A stretch of 64,000 nt of DNA from Copromyces sp. CBS 386.78 (taxonomy: Eukaryota > Ascomycota > Sordariomycetes > Sordariales > Sordariaceae), in contig MU839105.1 of NCBI GenBank assembly GCA_030685235.1, positions 186,001-250,000 of the forward strand, written 5' to 3'. The translations under genes and the position numbers were made by a program. The notes below the pieces were generated by a model. That model searched no databases. It had not been told where the DNA came from and was given only the letters and a program-made list of their open reading frames with translations. The stretch's first letter is position 1. Every line of letters starts with the position of its first letter. Positions 1 to 11,300 of this stretch are shown here, piece after piece.

Positions 1-2341
1 GTGCCCCGTGTCGGCCAGTCGGTCGAGCCACGCCATTGCGTCGTAGGGGTGGAAAACGACTTTATCGACGGGCGCGCCCTCGCGGCCCGCGTTGATTTTG
101 GAGAGGAGCTGCTCGACGGTGACTTGGGCGTCTGCGTCGGCGAAGAGGGAATCGGGATCCCGGTCATCCAATAACTTTTGCACGCGCCGGGCGAAGATGT
201 GGAAAAGCTTGTATTTCTCGGCAGGCTCGTTGGGGTAAAAGCTGTTGGGCTCAAAGTTGCCGTCGTTGACGGCTTCCGAGGCAAGGAACTTGAGCCAGGG
301 GATGTCTTCCTCCAGGTCGACGTAGCGGGGGGCCTTGCGCGGGTGCGTGGTTCCGACGATCTCGAGCTCGTCGCCGTGCAGACGCACTTCGGGGGGCACG
401 TCGTGGTTGTGGAACTCACCCGAGACGCCGCGATCGATCATGGCTTTGACTTCGTCCAGCAGGAGACGGGGGGCGCGTTGCGAAGCGGCGGAGAGAAGCT
501 GGTAGGTGATGTTGCATTGGTCGAGGATGTCCTGCTTTAGTTGGACGTCCGGGTCGACCATGCGCCAGACGAAGGGGCCGCCTGTGACGGCGTTCTGGGG
601 AAGTGTCACCCAGCGACGGTCTTGTCGGCGGAGAGCTTCAACGCGCTTCAAGGCCCTCTCGCGGATGTGCTTGAGAGACTTGAGATATTTGGGGAACTGA
701 ACGGTGAAGGGCATGGTATCGGCCTGCGCTTGGATCTTCTCATCTGGGACGCGGGCTGGGACAAACTGCACGCCATCGGTGTGTTGGGTGATCTTGTCCA
801 GGGCCGCAGCGTCGATAGGAAGCTGAAGCGTGCGTAGAGGACTGGTCGTGTATTCCGGCACACTGGTATGGTAAGCGCGCAACATTTGCTGCAGACCAGC
901 ACGACGGGCTCCTCGCTCTCTGGCAAAGCTCCTCGGGTCGTTGGGGATGATGATGGTATCGTCAGCCAGAACCTTGGTGTTTGTGGTTGGATCGTGTCGA
1001 ACCCAGCCGGCAAACTTGGAACCAGAGAACTTGAGGAATGCCTCACTTTCTACCGCCGCGAGGTTGTCGTCGCCTTCGTCGTCCTGCCACATCTCTCGCT
1101 GGTCATGTTTGAATTCCTCAAACAGTTCATAAGTTTCTGGTTCATCAATGAGCATTGTGTTGACAGGCTCGACAGGTCGCGGGTGTGTCGGTATAGGCAT
1201 CAGATCTCTTTTATCAGGAACAGGATTCGTCGTTGGGATGGGCCAGTTGTGGACATCACCAAGCCAGTTGAGGCGAGTTGACTTGAGACTTCCCTTCGGC
1301 GGAGGGTCGATGATCAACGGTGTCGGCTGAGCATTGTAATAGTCGAAGACCTCATGCACCCTGACCTTTTGCATAGCATCGGTATGCATCTTTTGAGTTG
1401 CTTGACTGGCATTCGCGAGCTGTCCTTTGGGGTCCTCCGTAGCAAGCCACTGGAGGTATCGAACCGTCTCACTAAACTTCTCAGCCCAACTGAGATCACG
1501 ATACATGTCTTCCTCGCAAAGCAGGTTGTTGACGTGCTCGAGCCGGATAGCCAGCGGGGGCTGTCTAAACCCTTCGTACTCGGAGTCGACCGTCCAGTCT
1601 GGGCCGGTGCGGTCCACGACGGGCTCATTGACCAGCTGTCCTCCTTCTACCACTGCGGTGGTGTTGGGACCGAAAGTAGTGGGAAATTGAAGTTTTTCCA
1701 GCTCTTTCATCTGCCCGAGGATATCACCAAACATATCGTACTGTCCGCCATCGGGACCTGAAACACCGGGCAACGAGCGAAACGGTCCGGGCGGTACAAT
1801 ACTCATCGTCGCTCCGTTCTTCTGATCGTCCAGTTTGAGTTCGTTAACCCCTCCTGGCAAGACGCGCCCCGGATCGTCGATGATGTACGCAGCCTTTATC
1901 GTCTTCTCCGCCTCCCTGGGCCATGGCTTGTAGTTGTCCGGGATGGGATGAAAAGGGAGAACAACCGACTCTTCGGCGCCCTGGAACCAGTAATCCCAAA
2001 TCGTGTAGTGCGAAGCCTCCTCCAAAAACTCGACTCCGAGACCGAAGTCCAGGATTTCGGGATTGAAGAGATACAGTTGCAGCTGCTCGATCTTGTCGGC
2101 CTCCTTGCAGGCGGGGAAGACATGGCGCTCCAGGTACTTTTTGAAAGCAGGCGGACATTCGGCATAGTAGGTTGCATACTCGCGCAAGAAGCGGAGGAAC
2201 TTTTCTACGTGATGAGAGTGTTTTGTCAGCTGGATCAATCTTGTGTGAAGTTGGATACGGAATCATACCATCCATCTCCTTTTTAATTTCACCGGCACCT
2301 CTTAGTTTGGGGCGGCCCCCATCTGAGCTGGGCCCAGACAT
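1..2341 (-). CDS. Unrecognised conserved-looking protein, 3' end outside window
   Basis: The gene reads leftward from an ATG at 2341 and is still open at position 1, so the C-terminus is missing. One intron fits well: 2205-2268, donor GTATGA, branch GCTGAC, acceptor GTAG. It joins 24 codons plus one base to a frame that stays open for about 730 codons. The visible 759 residues are soluble-looking, with no membrane segment. They are rich in Pro, Trp and acidic residues; examples of non-repetitive, well-ordered segments are IEQLQLYLFNPEILDFG and VVFHPYDAMAWLDRL. I do not recognise the family. Long codons-without-stop, fungal codon usage and the consistent splice make it a real gene. It shares a 710-bp divergent promoter region with the next gene. 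Confidence 0.8.
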
Positions 2342-3051
2342 CTTGACGAATGTAAAACGACTTTCTCTTTCCTATCTCTGATCCAGCTGTATCAATCCAC
2401 ATCTGCGTGAGCGTCACGCGCGAAGTATAGTATTCTTGCCTTGCGACTCGCACAGGGAGCAAAAGAAGTGAATTAGTATGCGGTGAACAGAGAAGGAAGG
2501 GAAGAAAATAGCGGTTGGGTTGTGGTAAAAGCTAACAAAAGTTGCGTGTAAGAGGAAGAAAGGTGATTATCCGGGTGTGAGTGATATTTTGAGTTTATCG
2601 GACGGGACTGGGGTGCACTCGAAGGGCAGCACTTGTGCTTCAAGGGACCAGTTGGCAACAATTAGGCTCACTTGCCGTTTGCATACACAGCGTCCGGATT
2701 GGGGAGCAACAATAAAGAACAAAGAGGACTGTTCTGTTGTTCCGCATGAATCAAGCAAGAGTGGTTCTGCCCCGAGGACTTGTGCGTCTTTGTTTTCATA
2801 TTGAGACAAAGGACAATCCTATGAGCAGCAATTGGGTACAACAGCGGAAGAGGTATCGTGTAGAACCTCAATGGACAGATGATCGGTCTTCAAAGGAAGG
2901 AATAAAAGGGGGTCAATAACGTTGTTGCCCAAGCTCAGGCTCGAGTAACGGTGAGTTCCCAAAAGGCAAACCATTATCTTTGCGAGCTTGTTCTTGATTA
3001 TCGCGGTGGTTGACTACCACTTTATCTGAAAGTTGACCGACAATAGGCAAA
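2342..3051. promoter_or_regulatory. Divergent intergenic/promoter region
   Basis: This is the 710-bp gap between the starts of two divergent genes, so it should hold both promoters and 5' leaders. Several short frames on either strand cover the same bases and look like chance. No TATA box, RNA gene or repeat could be assigned. Confidence 0.5.
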
Positions 3052-5010
3052 ATGGAATCCGCAGAAGAGAAACGGCGACAAGCCTTCAGAGAAGATGAAC
3101 AACGCCTGCTTGAAGGGCAACCGATTTACCGGCTTAGGCCAGACGGGGCTGTGAGGGTGCTACGTCGTAGGTATGGAAACCGGTATCTCAGCTCCTCTAA
3201 TTATACCTCCAGGCTAACTTTCTCAGGCCTGGAAGACGCATACACGGACCTCAGCCAACTCCTCCTTCGACACCGGGAATTCAGACCCGTAGCAAGACCA
3301 GGTTGCAAAACCAAGAGGATGCGGGCTTTCAAGACAACGCTCGCCTGACCCATCCATACGTTCCTGCGGCATCGGCTTCTCCGTTTGGTGAATGGAGGCC
3401 CGATATTGCCTACGGGAGTGAACTTTGGGTTCAAGGCGAGGACTTGAGTCGCATTGAGATTGCCGACAGACGGGTTGCGCGTGCCCGCTTGCGGGTTGAG
3501 CATTACAGACATGCTCCAAGCCCAGCCATTTTTCAACAACAGCTGGATGAGGAGATCAGGAAGCGGGAGGAGCTCGATGAGAATGACGAGGAAAACACCA
3601 AACCGATGTGAGTGATGGTAGTGATTCGCAGCAAAGACATGAGCTCAAGAAATTCGGCGAACTGACAAGACTCATTTCCACAGATCTACCCTTGCTTCAA
3701 CCCATATAGAAGCCATCAACAAGCGTCTGGAACTTCTGCGCGAGGTTCTGGCGAAAACTGAATCTGAAGCGCAACGGGTAAATATCGAAGCCGCCATTGC
3801 GGGATACGAATCCGGAGCAATTCCGTATTCAAGGTCGTATACCCTCATCTGGGCCGGCCGCATCGTCGACACTTGTCCCGATTACGGTTCGTTCACGACG
3901 GACCGCGATGATCGGCTGGATAGGTATGTCGACGAGCATGGGCATGGATGGCTTTGGCATGAGCCCCCTCTCGCAACGCAAGGAAAATTGCGCGCCAACA
4001 AGGGCACCAGTCTTGAGAACCCGCTCACGAAACGCCTTGATACATATGGTCAAGGCCATTACCGTATCAAGATGTATTTCCGCGCACGCAAGGAGAAGGT
4101 CATGCGCGAAGGTCCCAAGCGCGCGAAGAAGGCGGAGGCGAAGGCGCCGGAGTTCAGCAACGCCCAACCTGACGAAGAAGCTCAGGTGGTTGAGTTGAGT
4201 CTGCTGCTCGACTCGGGCGCCACATTGCCTTGTATCAAAGCCCAAGACCTTGCCCTCCTCGATATCGACCCGAAGACATACCCAGCGCAGACAGCGTTAG
4301 AACTCAACCTCGGTGAGGGGACGGTAAAGAGGCCCATATATGAGCTGGATGTTGGGTTCAGGTTCGGCGAGGAAGACTGGGCGTTCCATACGGTGCCAGT
4401 CATTGTCTTGGAGGGCGATAGTCGACTGAGCGGCATGCTCCCCTTCAACGTATGCTACATGTCGAGCGCACCAGGTACATACAGAATGTGGCTTGGTCAG
4501 AAGCGGCGTGACATTCTGGGAGCAGGCCGGCTACCGGGGCGCATGAAGGCCGGGGGAGTGCATGACGGCGAGGGCCGCAATCCCTTTTACGGAGCGCCCG
4601 GAATGCCGGCAAACCGCTTTTGGGCCACGGGAGGTATCGATTTGAGAGACAGAGACACGTCAGCGAGGTTTGTCAAGGACCGCACGGATGAGCATGATGC
4701 AAGATTGGAGGAGCCGCCCAAGTCGTTCAGGTTCGAGCATGATCTTGGATATGGCGAAACTTGGGTGGATATTGGATCCTCATCTGGTGAGGAAGACGAA
4801 GAGGCTGTCCAGGCGACGACTGCGAGGAAAGGAAAAGGGACAACGGGATCAAAGTCTCAAGCACCTCTAAATCGGCCCACTGATGCCGACTTCCAGGCAA
4901 GCATAGAGCGCATTCGACGGCTGAAGAGGGAAATTCAGGGTGCAACTGGTCAGCCTGTGCCAGCGACGGGTAAAAGGAAGAAGAGGAACTCTGTACAGTT
5001 AAGCCTGTGA
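3052..5010 (+). CDS. Protein with retropepsin-like DSGA aspartic-protease motif
   Basis: Three exons fit: 3052-3170, 3227-3607 and 3684-5010. The introns have donors GTATGG and GTGAGT, a GCTAAC branch in the first, and CAG acceptors. Together they encode 608 residues. Residues about 340-346 read LLLDSGA, the active-site loop of retropepsin-type aspartic proteases (D343). About 80 residues later RLSGMLPFN resembles the second hydrophobic-Gly element of that fold. The N-terminus is charged and helical, a Lys-rich segment precedes the motif, and the C-terminus (after about 500) is basic, acidic and disordered. No reverse transcriptase, integrase or LTR lies nearby, so this looks like a host gene with a retropepsin-like domain (compare Ddi1 and domesticated Gag-Pol proteases). 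Proteolytic activity is inference from the motif only. The substrate is unknown. Confidence 0.8.
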
Positions 5011-5609
5011 AATGAAACCATGAGCCGGCGAAATGTGTCGGGCATGACTTTGTGTAATAATATAGGATGTATGGGATTGAGAAAAGTTGAGATGATGATG
5101 ACGTGTTCTGGTGTTTTAGTGTTTTGGGCAGTTGGTGAAATGGCTGGGCTGCCCGGGCCACTCAGCTCATAAGAGGTGCTCCCCCACTTTCCCCGTTCAG
5201 GTCCCGCGCCGGCGGCGTTAGGGTCGTCTCCACTCTCAGCTCACTGTTCTCCACTGTGGTAGGTCACTTTGGAGTGCTTCTCCAACTTCGTTCTTGCCAA
5301 TGACTTTCAAAGTCAGGTTGACGGAAATTGCTATTGGAGCCTTGGGTCCTCTCTGCCCACTCAATCTGCCCAGCAGGAGATCCCAAATTCCCTTGAGGTT
5401 ATCTTAGGTTGCGAGGTTATCTGGGTCATCTGAGGTTATCCCGACTTCATTCGATGAAAAGGCTTTGAGACCAAACAGAAGCGACAGAGACACCAAAGAC
5501 AGCCCCAAGCATGCAAAGAGACTCTTTTGTCCACTTTGACGCAGGTAACGCAGATCTTGTGTTTCCCACGCTTCCACTTTCCAATTGACTTTCCCACTGT
5601 GACTTATTA
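5011..5609. other. 3' flank and transposon insertion flank
   Basis: This 600-bp stretch lies between the stop of the DSGA gene and the TA target site of the AT-rich element. Base composition is ordinary. I see no coding potential beyond short chance frames and no RNA gene. Confidence 0.5.
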
Positions 5610-5625
5610 CAGTAAGCACCCCTGC
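5610..5625 (+). repeat. Left terminal inverted repeat of the transposon
   Basis: CAGTAAGCACCCCTGC, preceded by TA. It matches the right end exactly in inverse orientation. Weaker similarity continues inward: an ATTCTGGC core occurs in both arms, offset by an extra GC-rich block in the right arm. Confidence 0.9.
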
Positions 5626-5655
5626 TTTTGCAAATAATTCTGGCAGGCGAAATCT

Positions 5656-5689
5656 TTAGCAAAAGGGGGGGTTTTGCAAAAGGGGGTAA
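5656..5689 (+). repeat. Left subterminal G-run repeat
   Basis: Two GCAAAAGGGGG-type blocks lie in tandem here. A matching pair in the same orientation occurs near the right end (about 7801-7831). Being direct rather than inverted, they are not part of the terminal inverted repeat and may be transposase-binding or inserted motifs. Confidence 0.6.
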
Positions 5690-7470
5690 CCTTATGTCAA
5701 ATATGCTAAAATCCTATATATTTTTACTATTTTCTATATTATAATATCCCTTTGATTGTAGCCTAGGTTTTCCGGTTATTTCTCTAACTTTCTACAATTT
5801 ATTTCATCCGCCTCAACTATTAAATCTCGTTAAATTTGAAATAGTCCTTCTCAAATGCCTAATCCAATATATTACTAATATATTTCACCACCTCCTTACT
5901 TAAAATCGTAATTAGAAGGCTAAAATTGTAGTTATCCTCCTCCTCCTCTACTATTCTACCTATACTGTTTTCTACTTTCTAATTTACAATAATAGAATTA
6001 AGTACCTTATCCGCTATTTTAAATTCTATAAATACCTCGTTTTCGTCTTCGAAATTCAAGAAATTAGATAGCGTTATACAATCTCGTACGGAGATAAAAC
6101 TATTAATACGTTTAAAGAGGGTATTTATATTTAACGGTACTTATTTAATAATTCTAATTATTTTTAATCTATCGCCAACTACAATAGATTTAATCTAATA
6201 ATTACAAATAATTTCACCCTTCACCTTTAAGAACCAAATTTATAAAATCCACTTTAGAATAATCTTAAAATTTATTTCAAAGAGGTGCTCCTTAGCAGTA
6301 AAAGTTTTAATAAATTAGTTATATATCTAATATAAAAAGTAACGATAATGATAAATTTTAAAAGTATTAATTATCCCTTAATCTATCGGCTAATATAATG
6401 AAGTAACGTTAGCAGGTAGGAATTTAAGAATAATATTCGAAGGGGGTAGAGCGAACTTAATACTAAATTTGTAAATAAATAAACTATTAAGCAATAAAAA
6501 TACTCGTTACCCGGGCTTTTTATAGGCAATATACATATAAAAATACTAGAGCTATTTTTCTATAACTTTGCTAATTATTTAAACATTATCGTTACTCTTC
6601 TAAACGATTCGTATAGTAGAAAAATTGAACTTGCGTAGGGTATAAAATTCCTTATATTTCCCAATAGCCTATATATTATAAAACTCATTACCTATATCGT
6701 TAGTTATAAGGGTAAGCAATATTCGTAATTTATCTTTCTTTATATTTAGGCGAATTTCTAAAACGAACTAGTAGGAGGTAGTACACCGCTAAAACAACCC
6801 CGTTTTATTTATATTATATTAGTTACCCTTAAGAATAGTAGTAGTAAAAATTCTAATCTCCTCTATCGTTTAACGTATCTAATCGTCATTTCGAAGTACT
6901 TTAACTACTTTACTATAGAAAGCTCGCTCGTAAATATAGTATTACTACCTAAAAAAAATATACTACTTTTTTCTAAAAGGAGGGTAGGTATTTAAGTTAA
7001 TTAGCTCGTTATTACGAGCTTCAGAGTATTTTAACTAAATCTCACATACTTTTTCTTACAAAAATTCTATAGAGGTACCTATACCCCGCATTTCTAAACC
7101 GATTTACTAACGAAATAACAAAGTTTCGAAAACTGGCCATTACCCAACCCTCATATATAATATTTTAAATTGTATTAAAGGCTCGTCAATTTAAACGAAA
7201 ATAGCAAAGTTCTTTTTCTTATCGAAATATCGAAAAATAGAGTAGAAGGGGATTTCGATACCCTACTTCCCCTAGATCTAGCGAACGGCATAGTTTAGTA
7301 ATAGCCTCCTTTCGTAGTAATTAGCCTATTATTAGAATTATAATCACTAGTCCTAAATTAAAGAGGAATATTTAGTTTTAGGTATAGCAATTTGTTGGAG
7401 GGTTATTAAACTATAGATAAGATTACTAATAAATCTATATAGGAGTAGGTCTCTTACAAACAGGGTTGGC

Positions 7471-7549
7471 AATAGAGGGTAATAGAGGGTGGCGAAGGTG
7501 CCTTCGAGGGTAGGCAAAACGAGTATAAAAAAAAGTAGGCAAAACGAGT
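7471..7549 (+). repeat. Short internal direct repeats inside the transposon
   Basis: AATAGAGGGT is repeated back to back at 7471-7490. GTAGGCAAAACGAGT occurs at 7510-7524 and again at 7535-7549. They sit in the less AT-rich right part of the element. Confidence 0.6.
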
Positions 7550-7800
7550 GTAGAAAAGGTAGGTAAAAGAGGGTAAATTAATTATATATTTAAATACTAG
7601 GTAGCTAGGCTAGCCGGCTGGGACCTAGAATTTAGAAGGTTCTAAGACTCTAACCCTAGGTTTTACGGGCCGTTAGCAATTGTTAAATACCCCGATTCGA
7701 CTGCCAATACCCTCCTAAATACAAATCCGGGCCGTTACGGTTGCTAATAGTAATTAGCAGTCCTAGCTACCAGAGGGAATGCGGGCAGCCAGAATCCTGT

Positions 7801-7831
7801 GTAAAAGGGGGGGTTTTAGCAAAAGGGGGGC
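7801..7831 (+). repeat. Right subterminal G-run repeat
   Basis: Blocks of the form TAAAAGGGGGGGTTTTAGC then AAAAGGGGGG. They are the same-strand counterpart of the left block at 5656-5689, and lie just inside the right terminal repeat. Confidence 0.6.
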
Positions 7832-7840
7832 TTAGCATCT

Positions 7841-7856
7841 GCAGGGGTGCTTACTG
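7841..7856 (-). repeat. Right terminal inverted repeat of the transposon
   Basis: GCAGGGGTGCTTACTG, followed by TA at 7857-7858. It is the exact reverse complement of the left end at 5610-5625. Confidence 0.9.
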
Positions 7857-7858
7857 TA

Positions 7859-8514
7859 TTGAGCTAACCAAGCTACAGCCAAGGTCCGGAACCATTGCCC
7901 ATGAGCCCATGTGCCCGCCCCGGGGGCCCAGGATCACCACGCTAACTGAACCCACACCCAGGACCACCTGCACTACCGACTGCAGCTGTGCAGCACGCTA
8001 CAGGGGGTCTCGTTTGGACCCGTTTCTCTGGCTCTGTTGCAATCCGAACATTTCCATCTCTTCCTCTCTCATCTTTCATGTTGAAATTTCTCTCTTCATT
8101 TGTTTGCCTTGATTCCTCCTTACCATTCACTCGCTCATTACGGCAACCATTTGTTCTGCGCTATCGCCGCCAGTCAAGCCTGCCCACCCATACGAACTCT
8201 TGATAGACAGCAAAGTGGAAGAAGAAGGGACTTGGACCGCGTCGCGCTCTCTCTCTCCCCATCTCCTCCTCTCTCTAGAGCCAGATAGTACTCCAATTGG
8301 ACGTCATTTCCCATTCCTTCGGGGGCAGCTACTCTTACTTAGGCTCCTTCTCCCCCGTCTTCTCTGTCGACATTGCTGCGTCACTTGTCGTGTTTCTCTC
8401 AAAACACCCCTTCCTCTCTATAGACTTCTACTTTGCATCCGCTTTGTCCGTTACCACGCCGATACGTCAAGCATCTGTCCGAAACCGTCACCAAACCGTC
8501 TGACTATCCTCACC
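7859..8514. promoter_or_regulatory. Upstream region and 5' leader of the next gene
   Basis: Ordinary GC content resumes immediately after the transposon's TA. The last 300 bp are pyrimidine-rich (CTCTCTCT, CTCCTCTC), as in many Neurospora promoters and 5' leaders. The downstream frame is open back to 8200, but the best-context ATG (CACCATGTCG) is at 8515. No other feature was found. Confidence 0.5.
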
Positions 8515-9330
8515 ATGTCGTCCAAACCAGATCCGAACGGAACAAACCAATCCACCTCCTCTAAAGGCTTCCAGCTGCCTGCCCTTGACTTCAGCTTTGC
8601 GTCTTTGACCGAAGGCACCGATATCCCACCTCCCGAACCGTCGCCGAAGATAAGGGACGAGGCGCCCAGAACACCAAGCGGGGAGGACCTCAAGGGAAAA
8701 AGCACAAATGGGAGTGGAAATGGGTCACTGGCGCTGCCCAATGGAAAATCCAGCAGACCACACATATCCTTGCCGACGTCGCCTGCCTCGTCCACGTCCG
8801 GGACCACCAAGTTGTCAGGTGAAGGAGATCACCTCACATCGCCCACGACGGCGTCGAGTCGCAATGGAAGCATCCGCCGTATGCTCAGTCGCCACAAGCT
8901 GAGAAGCCCCTACGTCAATGGCGAGGAGACAATTTCCGAAAATGGAGAAGCAGTGTCGTCGGCCCATCAACTGCAACAGCAGCACCAGCAGCAGACGACA
9001 ACAACGAGTCCTCGGCCGCCGTCTAGCAACCGACCGCCGTCTAGCAACAACAATGTTGAAGTCAAGAAGTCGAGGCGGGTCAGTGGGTGGTTCGGCAAGC
9101 TTTTAGGAGGAGGCGACAAGAGCTCGACTACCAGGAATAGGCGTGCCAGTATGATGGCTCCCCTTAGCTCGCCATCTACCCCTGAACCGGCGCCGGTACG
9201 ACCGCTTACGGAGAATAAGCCCAAAGGCCCGCCACCGCCAAAGATTCCCGAGCTTAGCGAGCTGAAGTCTATGGATCATAAAGACGGAAGTGGTCTTCTT
9301 GGACATGATTTGTTCAAGGACATAAAATGA
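8515..9330 (+). CDS. Low-complexity Ser/Pro/Gln-rich protein
   Basis: This single-exon frame encodes 271 residues from ATG 8515 (context CACCATGTC). Most of it is predicted to be disordered: Ser/Thr/Pro-rich tracts, a Gln-rich run (about residues 155-165) and repeated RPPSSN. Two short basic segments stand out, SIRRMLSRHKLRSP and KSRRVSGWFGKLLGGG. The second could be an amphipathic or basic membrane- or protein-binding motif. The protein ends in the short motif LGHDLFKDIK. There are no recognised domains, and no signal peptide or membrane segment. Several SP/TP and RxxS sites suggest phosphorylation (inference). The same frame continues open for 97 codons after the TGA stop, so a longer isoform is possible. 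Function unknown. Confidence 0.75.
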   Translation: MSSKPDPNGTNQSTSSKGFQLPALDFSFASLTEGTDIPPPEPSPKIRDEAPRTPSGEDLKGKSTNGSGNGSLALPNGKSSRPHISLPTSPASSTSGTTKLSGEGDHLTSPTTASSRNGSIRRMLSRHKLRSPYVNGEETISENGEAVSSAHQLQQQHQQQTTTTSPRPPSSNRPPSSNNNVEVKKSRRVSGWFGKLLGGGDKSSTTRNRRASMMAPLSSPSTPEPAPVRPLTENKPKGPPPPKIPELSELKSMDHKDGSGLLGHDLFKDIK

Positions 9331-9624
9331 GCAGGTCGCAATTACGAAAAAGCCCGAGGCGGGCGAAAAGCATACACTCGGGAAGACTGGCAGCAACTTC
9401 CAGATCAGACTTTTCTCGGAGAACAAAAGCGAGAGATCTTGGACGGACTTGTTGAGGACAAGTATGCGGTGGTAACATTGGGGGAGAGTGATCGCCAAGA
9501 CGGATTGAGACGGCGGATGCGGCGGAGGATCCAGAGATACCCAAACCCTTTATTTTCCCCTTTTTCCTATTCACTTCTTCTAAACCGGGTCATTGTTCGG
9601 AGTTTCCAATCTTCACACGCATGA
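9331..9624 (+). other. Open in-frame extension after the TGA stop
   Basis: After TGA at 9328-9330 the same frame runs 97 sense codons to a stop at 9622-9624. Its first half reads like a folded, charged protein segment (for example AYTREDWQQLPDQTF and EILDGLVEDKYAVVTLGE). It could be reached by stop readthrough or by a phase-correct 45-nt intron (9290-9334, weak donor GTGGTC, acceptor GCAG). It may equally be 3' UTR. Confidence 0.35.
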
Positions 9625-11300
9625 TGAAACATTGTCTTTCTCTTTGTTTTCAAATCAAAATCTGTTTCTTGAGTACAGGGCAGGGGGGTTGTTCCGATTT
9701 GTGCAAGTCATACCCTCAAAGACTAGACATGTCTTTCTTTCGCATCTGCATGCAGTTGTTACTGTGCTTCGAAGAGCATTTCGAGACGTCTCTGGGGTGC
9801 ATAGAAAGTTGACGATAGATGCTGAAAAGGTTGTTTTCGTTCACAAAACATGATGATTGTAGTGGTAGTCTTGGTGGTAGCAAGAGAGAGAGAGGGTGCC
9901 ATAAGAGAAGTCACATATAGCAAATGGTAGATACGCAAATGGTATTACAGAGTGTGATCGAACCGTCAATGTCTTGCATGTCACCGTTGCCTTTGCCGAA
10001 TGTGCCATGCCATATCATTTTCCAGTTCAGCGTTTTATCAGTAGTATTATCGAGCATTCAATAACAGCGTTAGGTCATAGCTCTCTCGGCCGGTTCGGAG
10101 CACTGCTGTGCGAGGTAGTATCCGATTCATGCTTTGACCCCTCGCAAAATGATAGATGCTCCAGTTCTTGAACTCGGGGTGATTCGGATTCGGATCATCT
10201 CCTCTTTGGGATGGATATACCGAGACTGAGTGGTCTTGTCCTCACCACTCCAAATTCTTCTACTACCTAGTTCCAGGTTCCGGGTACGCCAGCAGTTTTG
10301 AAGCTGAAGTGAACTACAAGACACCACTCGCAACCCGTTCACTCTTCAACGCCAAAACTGGATCCTCGTATCCCATTCCGGAAGGTGCCCCATCCAATAC
10401 GATATAAGCTACCGCCCGAATCATGCACATACCATGAATTAAACAAAACCGTCTCCTTGTAGCGAAAGAGGCGTTCTTACTTTGGGGCTTGATCCGTCCG
10501 CTTGCTTCATCGCAGATTCACAATTGTATCTAGGGTTAGGGATACCCTTGCGACTTTCAAGATTCAGACATTCGCCTGAATAAGATGGGTGATGGTCAAA
10601 GCTCCCAATGCCAAGACTAGACGTCATGGCCAATCCAATTCCACAAGAGGTCCCGTCGGTTCCATCGACCGAGTGGGACTTTGTAATCGATAAGAGCTCC
10701 GCGATGCGGGCGAGCTCGGGAGAATGGAAGAGCGGGAGTTGAAATGACAGTGATTGAGACGGCCGAAGATGGAAGAGGGATGGATGGAATTGGGGTGAAT
10801 GGAGGAGAGAGATTGTGAAGAGCTGGTGACAATTACTTGAAGAAAGAATACAATTTGTAATTAGCAAGACGAAGAGATAGCTGTGACGCAACATAGTTGT
10901 CTCCATTCTCTCCATCATTGCGGCCGTCGATCATCTCATCCGTTGGACCGCCGTCCCCGCACACCTTTTCCAATTCCACGTTGCGTCGTCTCTTCTCTTT
11001 CCATCTCTTCCGTTTTGGCTCTTCCAAGTCTCGAACAACAACCCAAAGCCTCTTGATTGAAGTCTGTGTGAAAGGTGAGCAAGCGATCGCAATTCCCCGC
11101 CGGCCAAATGCCAATTCCCATCCCAAAAATACCCAAATTCCCCAACCGCCACAAAAACAGAACCCAAAGCCAAAAGCCAAACAACTAATCTCGCCAAATT
11201 TACGAAACAGACGCGAGACTACCCATCTACACTACACCAATTCCTAGCTTCAGCAAACAAGAACAAGGAAAAACAAAAAAAGCAAGACGGAAAAAGCGAA
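9625..11300. other. Intergenic region and ETR1 upstream sequence
   Basis: I see no convincing gene. A 159-codon minus frame (10439-10918) begins with a hydrophobic stretch, but its codon use is poor and it has no recognisable domain. A GA microsatellite (AGAGAGAGAG) lies near 9882. The last 400 bp are A/C-rich and probably form the ETR1 5' leader. Confidence 0.4.

Larger units (their letters stand above)
5610..7856. mobile_element. RIP-degraded Fot1/pogo-like (Tc1-mariner) DNA transposon
   Basis: The element is 2,247 bp long. The left end CAGTAAGCACCCCTGC (5610-5625) is repeated exactly, inverted, at 7841-7856. Both ends abut TA (5608-5609 and 7857-7858), the target duplication of Tc1/mariner/pogo elements. 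The terminal sequence resembles the AGT-AAGCACCC ends I recall for fungal Fot1 elements. The interior from about 5695 to 7440 is strikingly AT-rich, full of TA dinucleotides and stop codons, and has no usable frame. This is the expected outcome of RIP (C-to-T in CpA context on both strands) in Neurospora-type fungi, and such relics are usually methylated heterochromatin. The transposase cannot be read, so the family call rests on ends, target site and size. Confidence 0.85.

Noticed and set aside
3052..5010. Retrotransposon polyprotein
   Set aside because: There is a protease-like motif only. No reverse transcriptase, RNase H, integrase, LTR or RIP damage is present, and the gene has spliceosomal introns.
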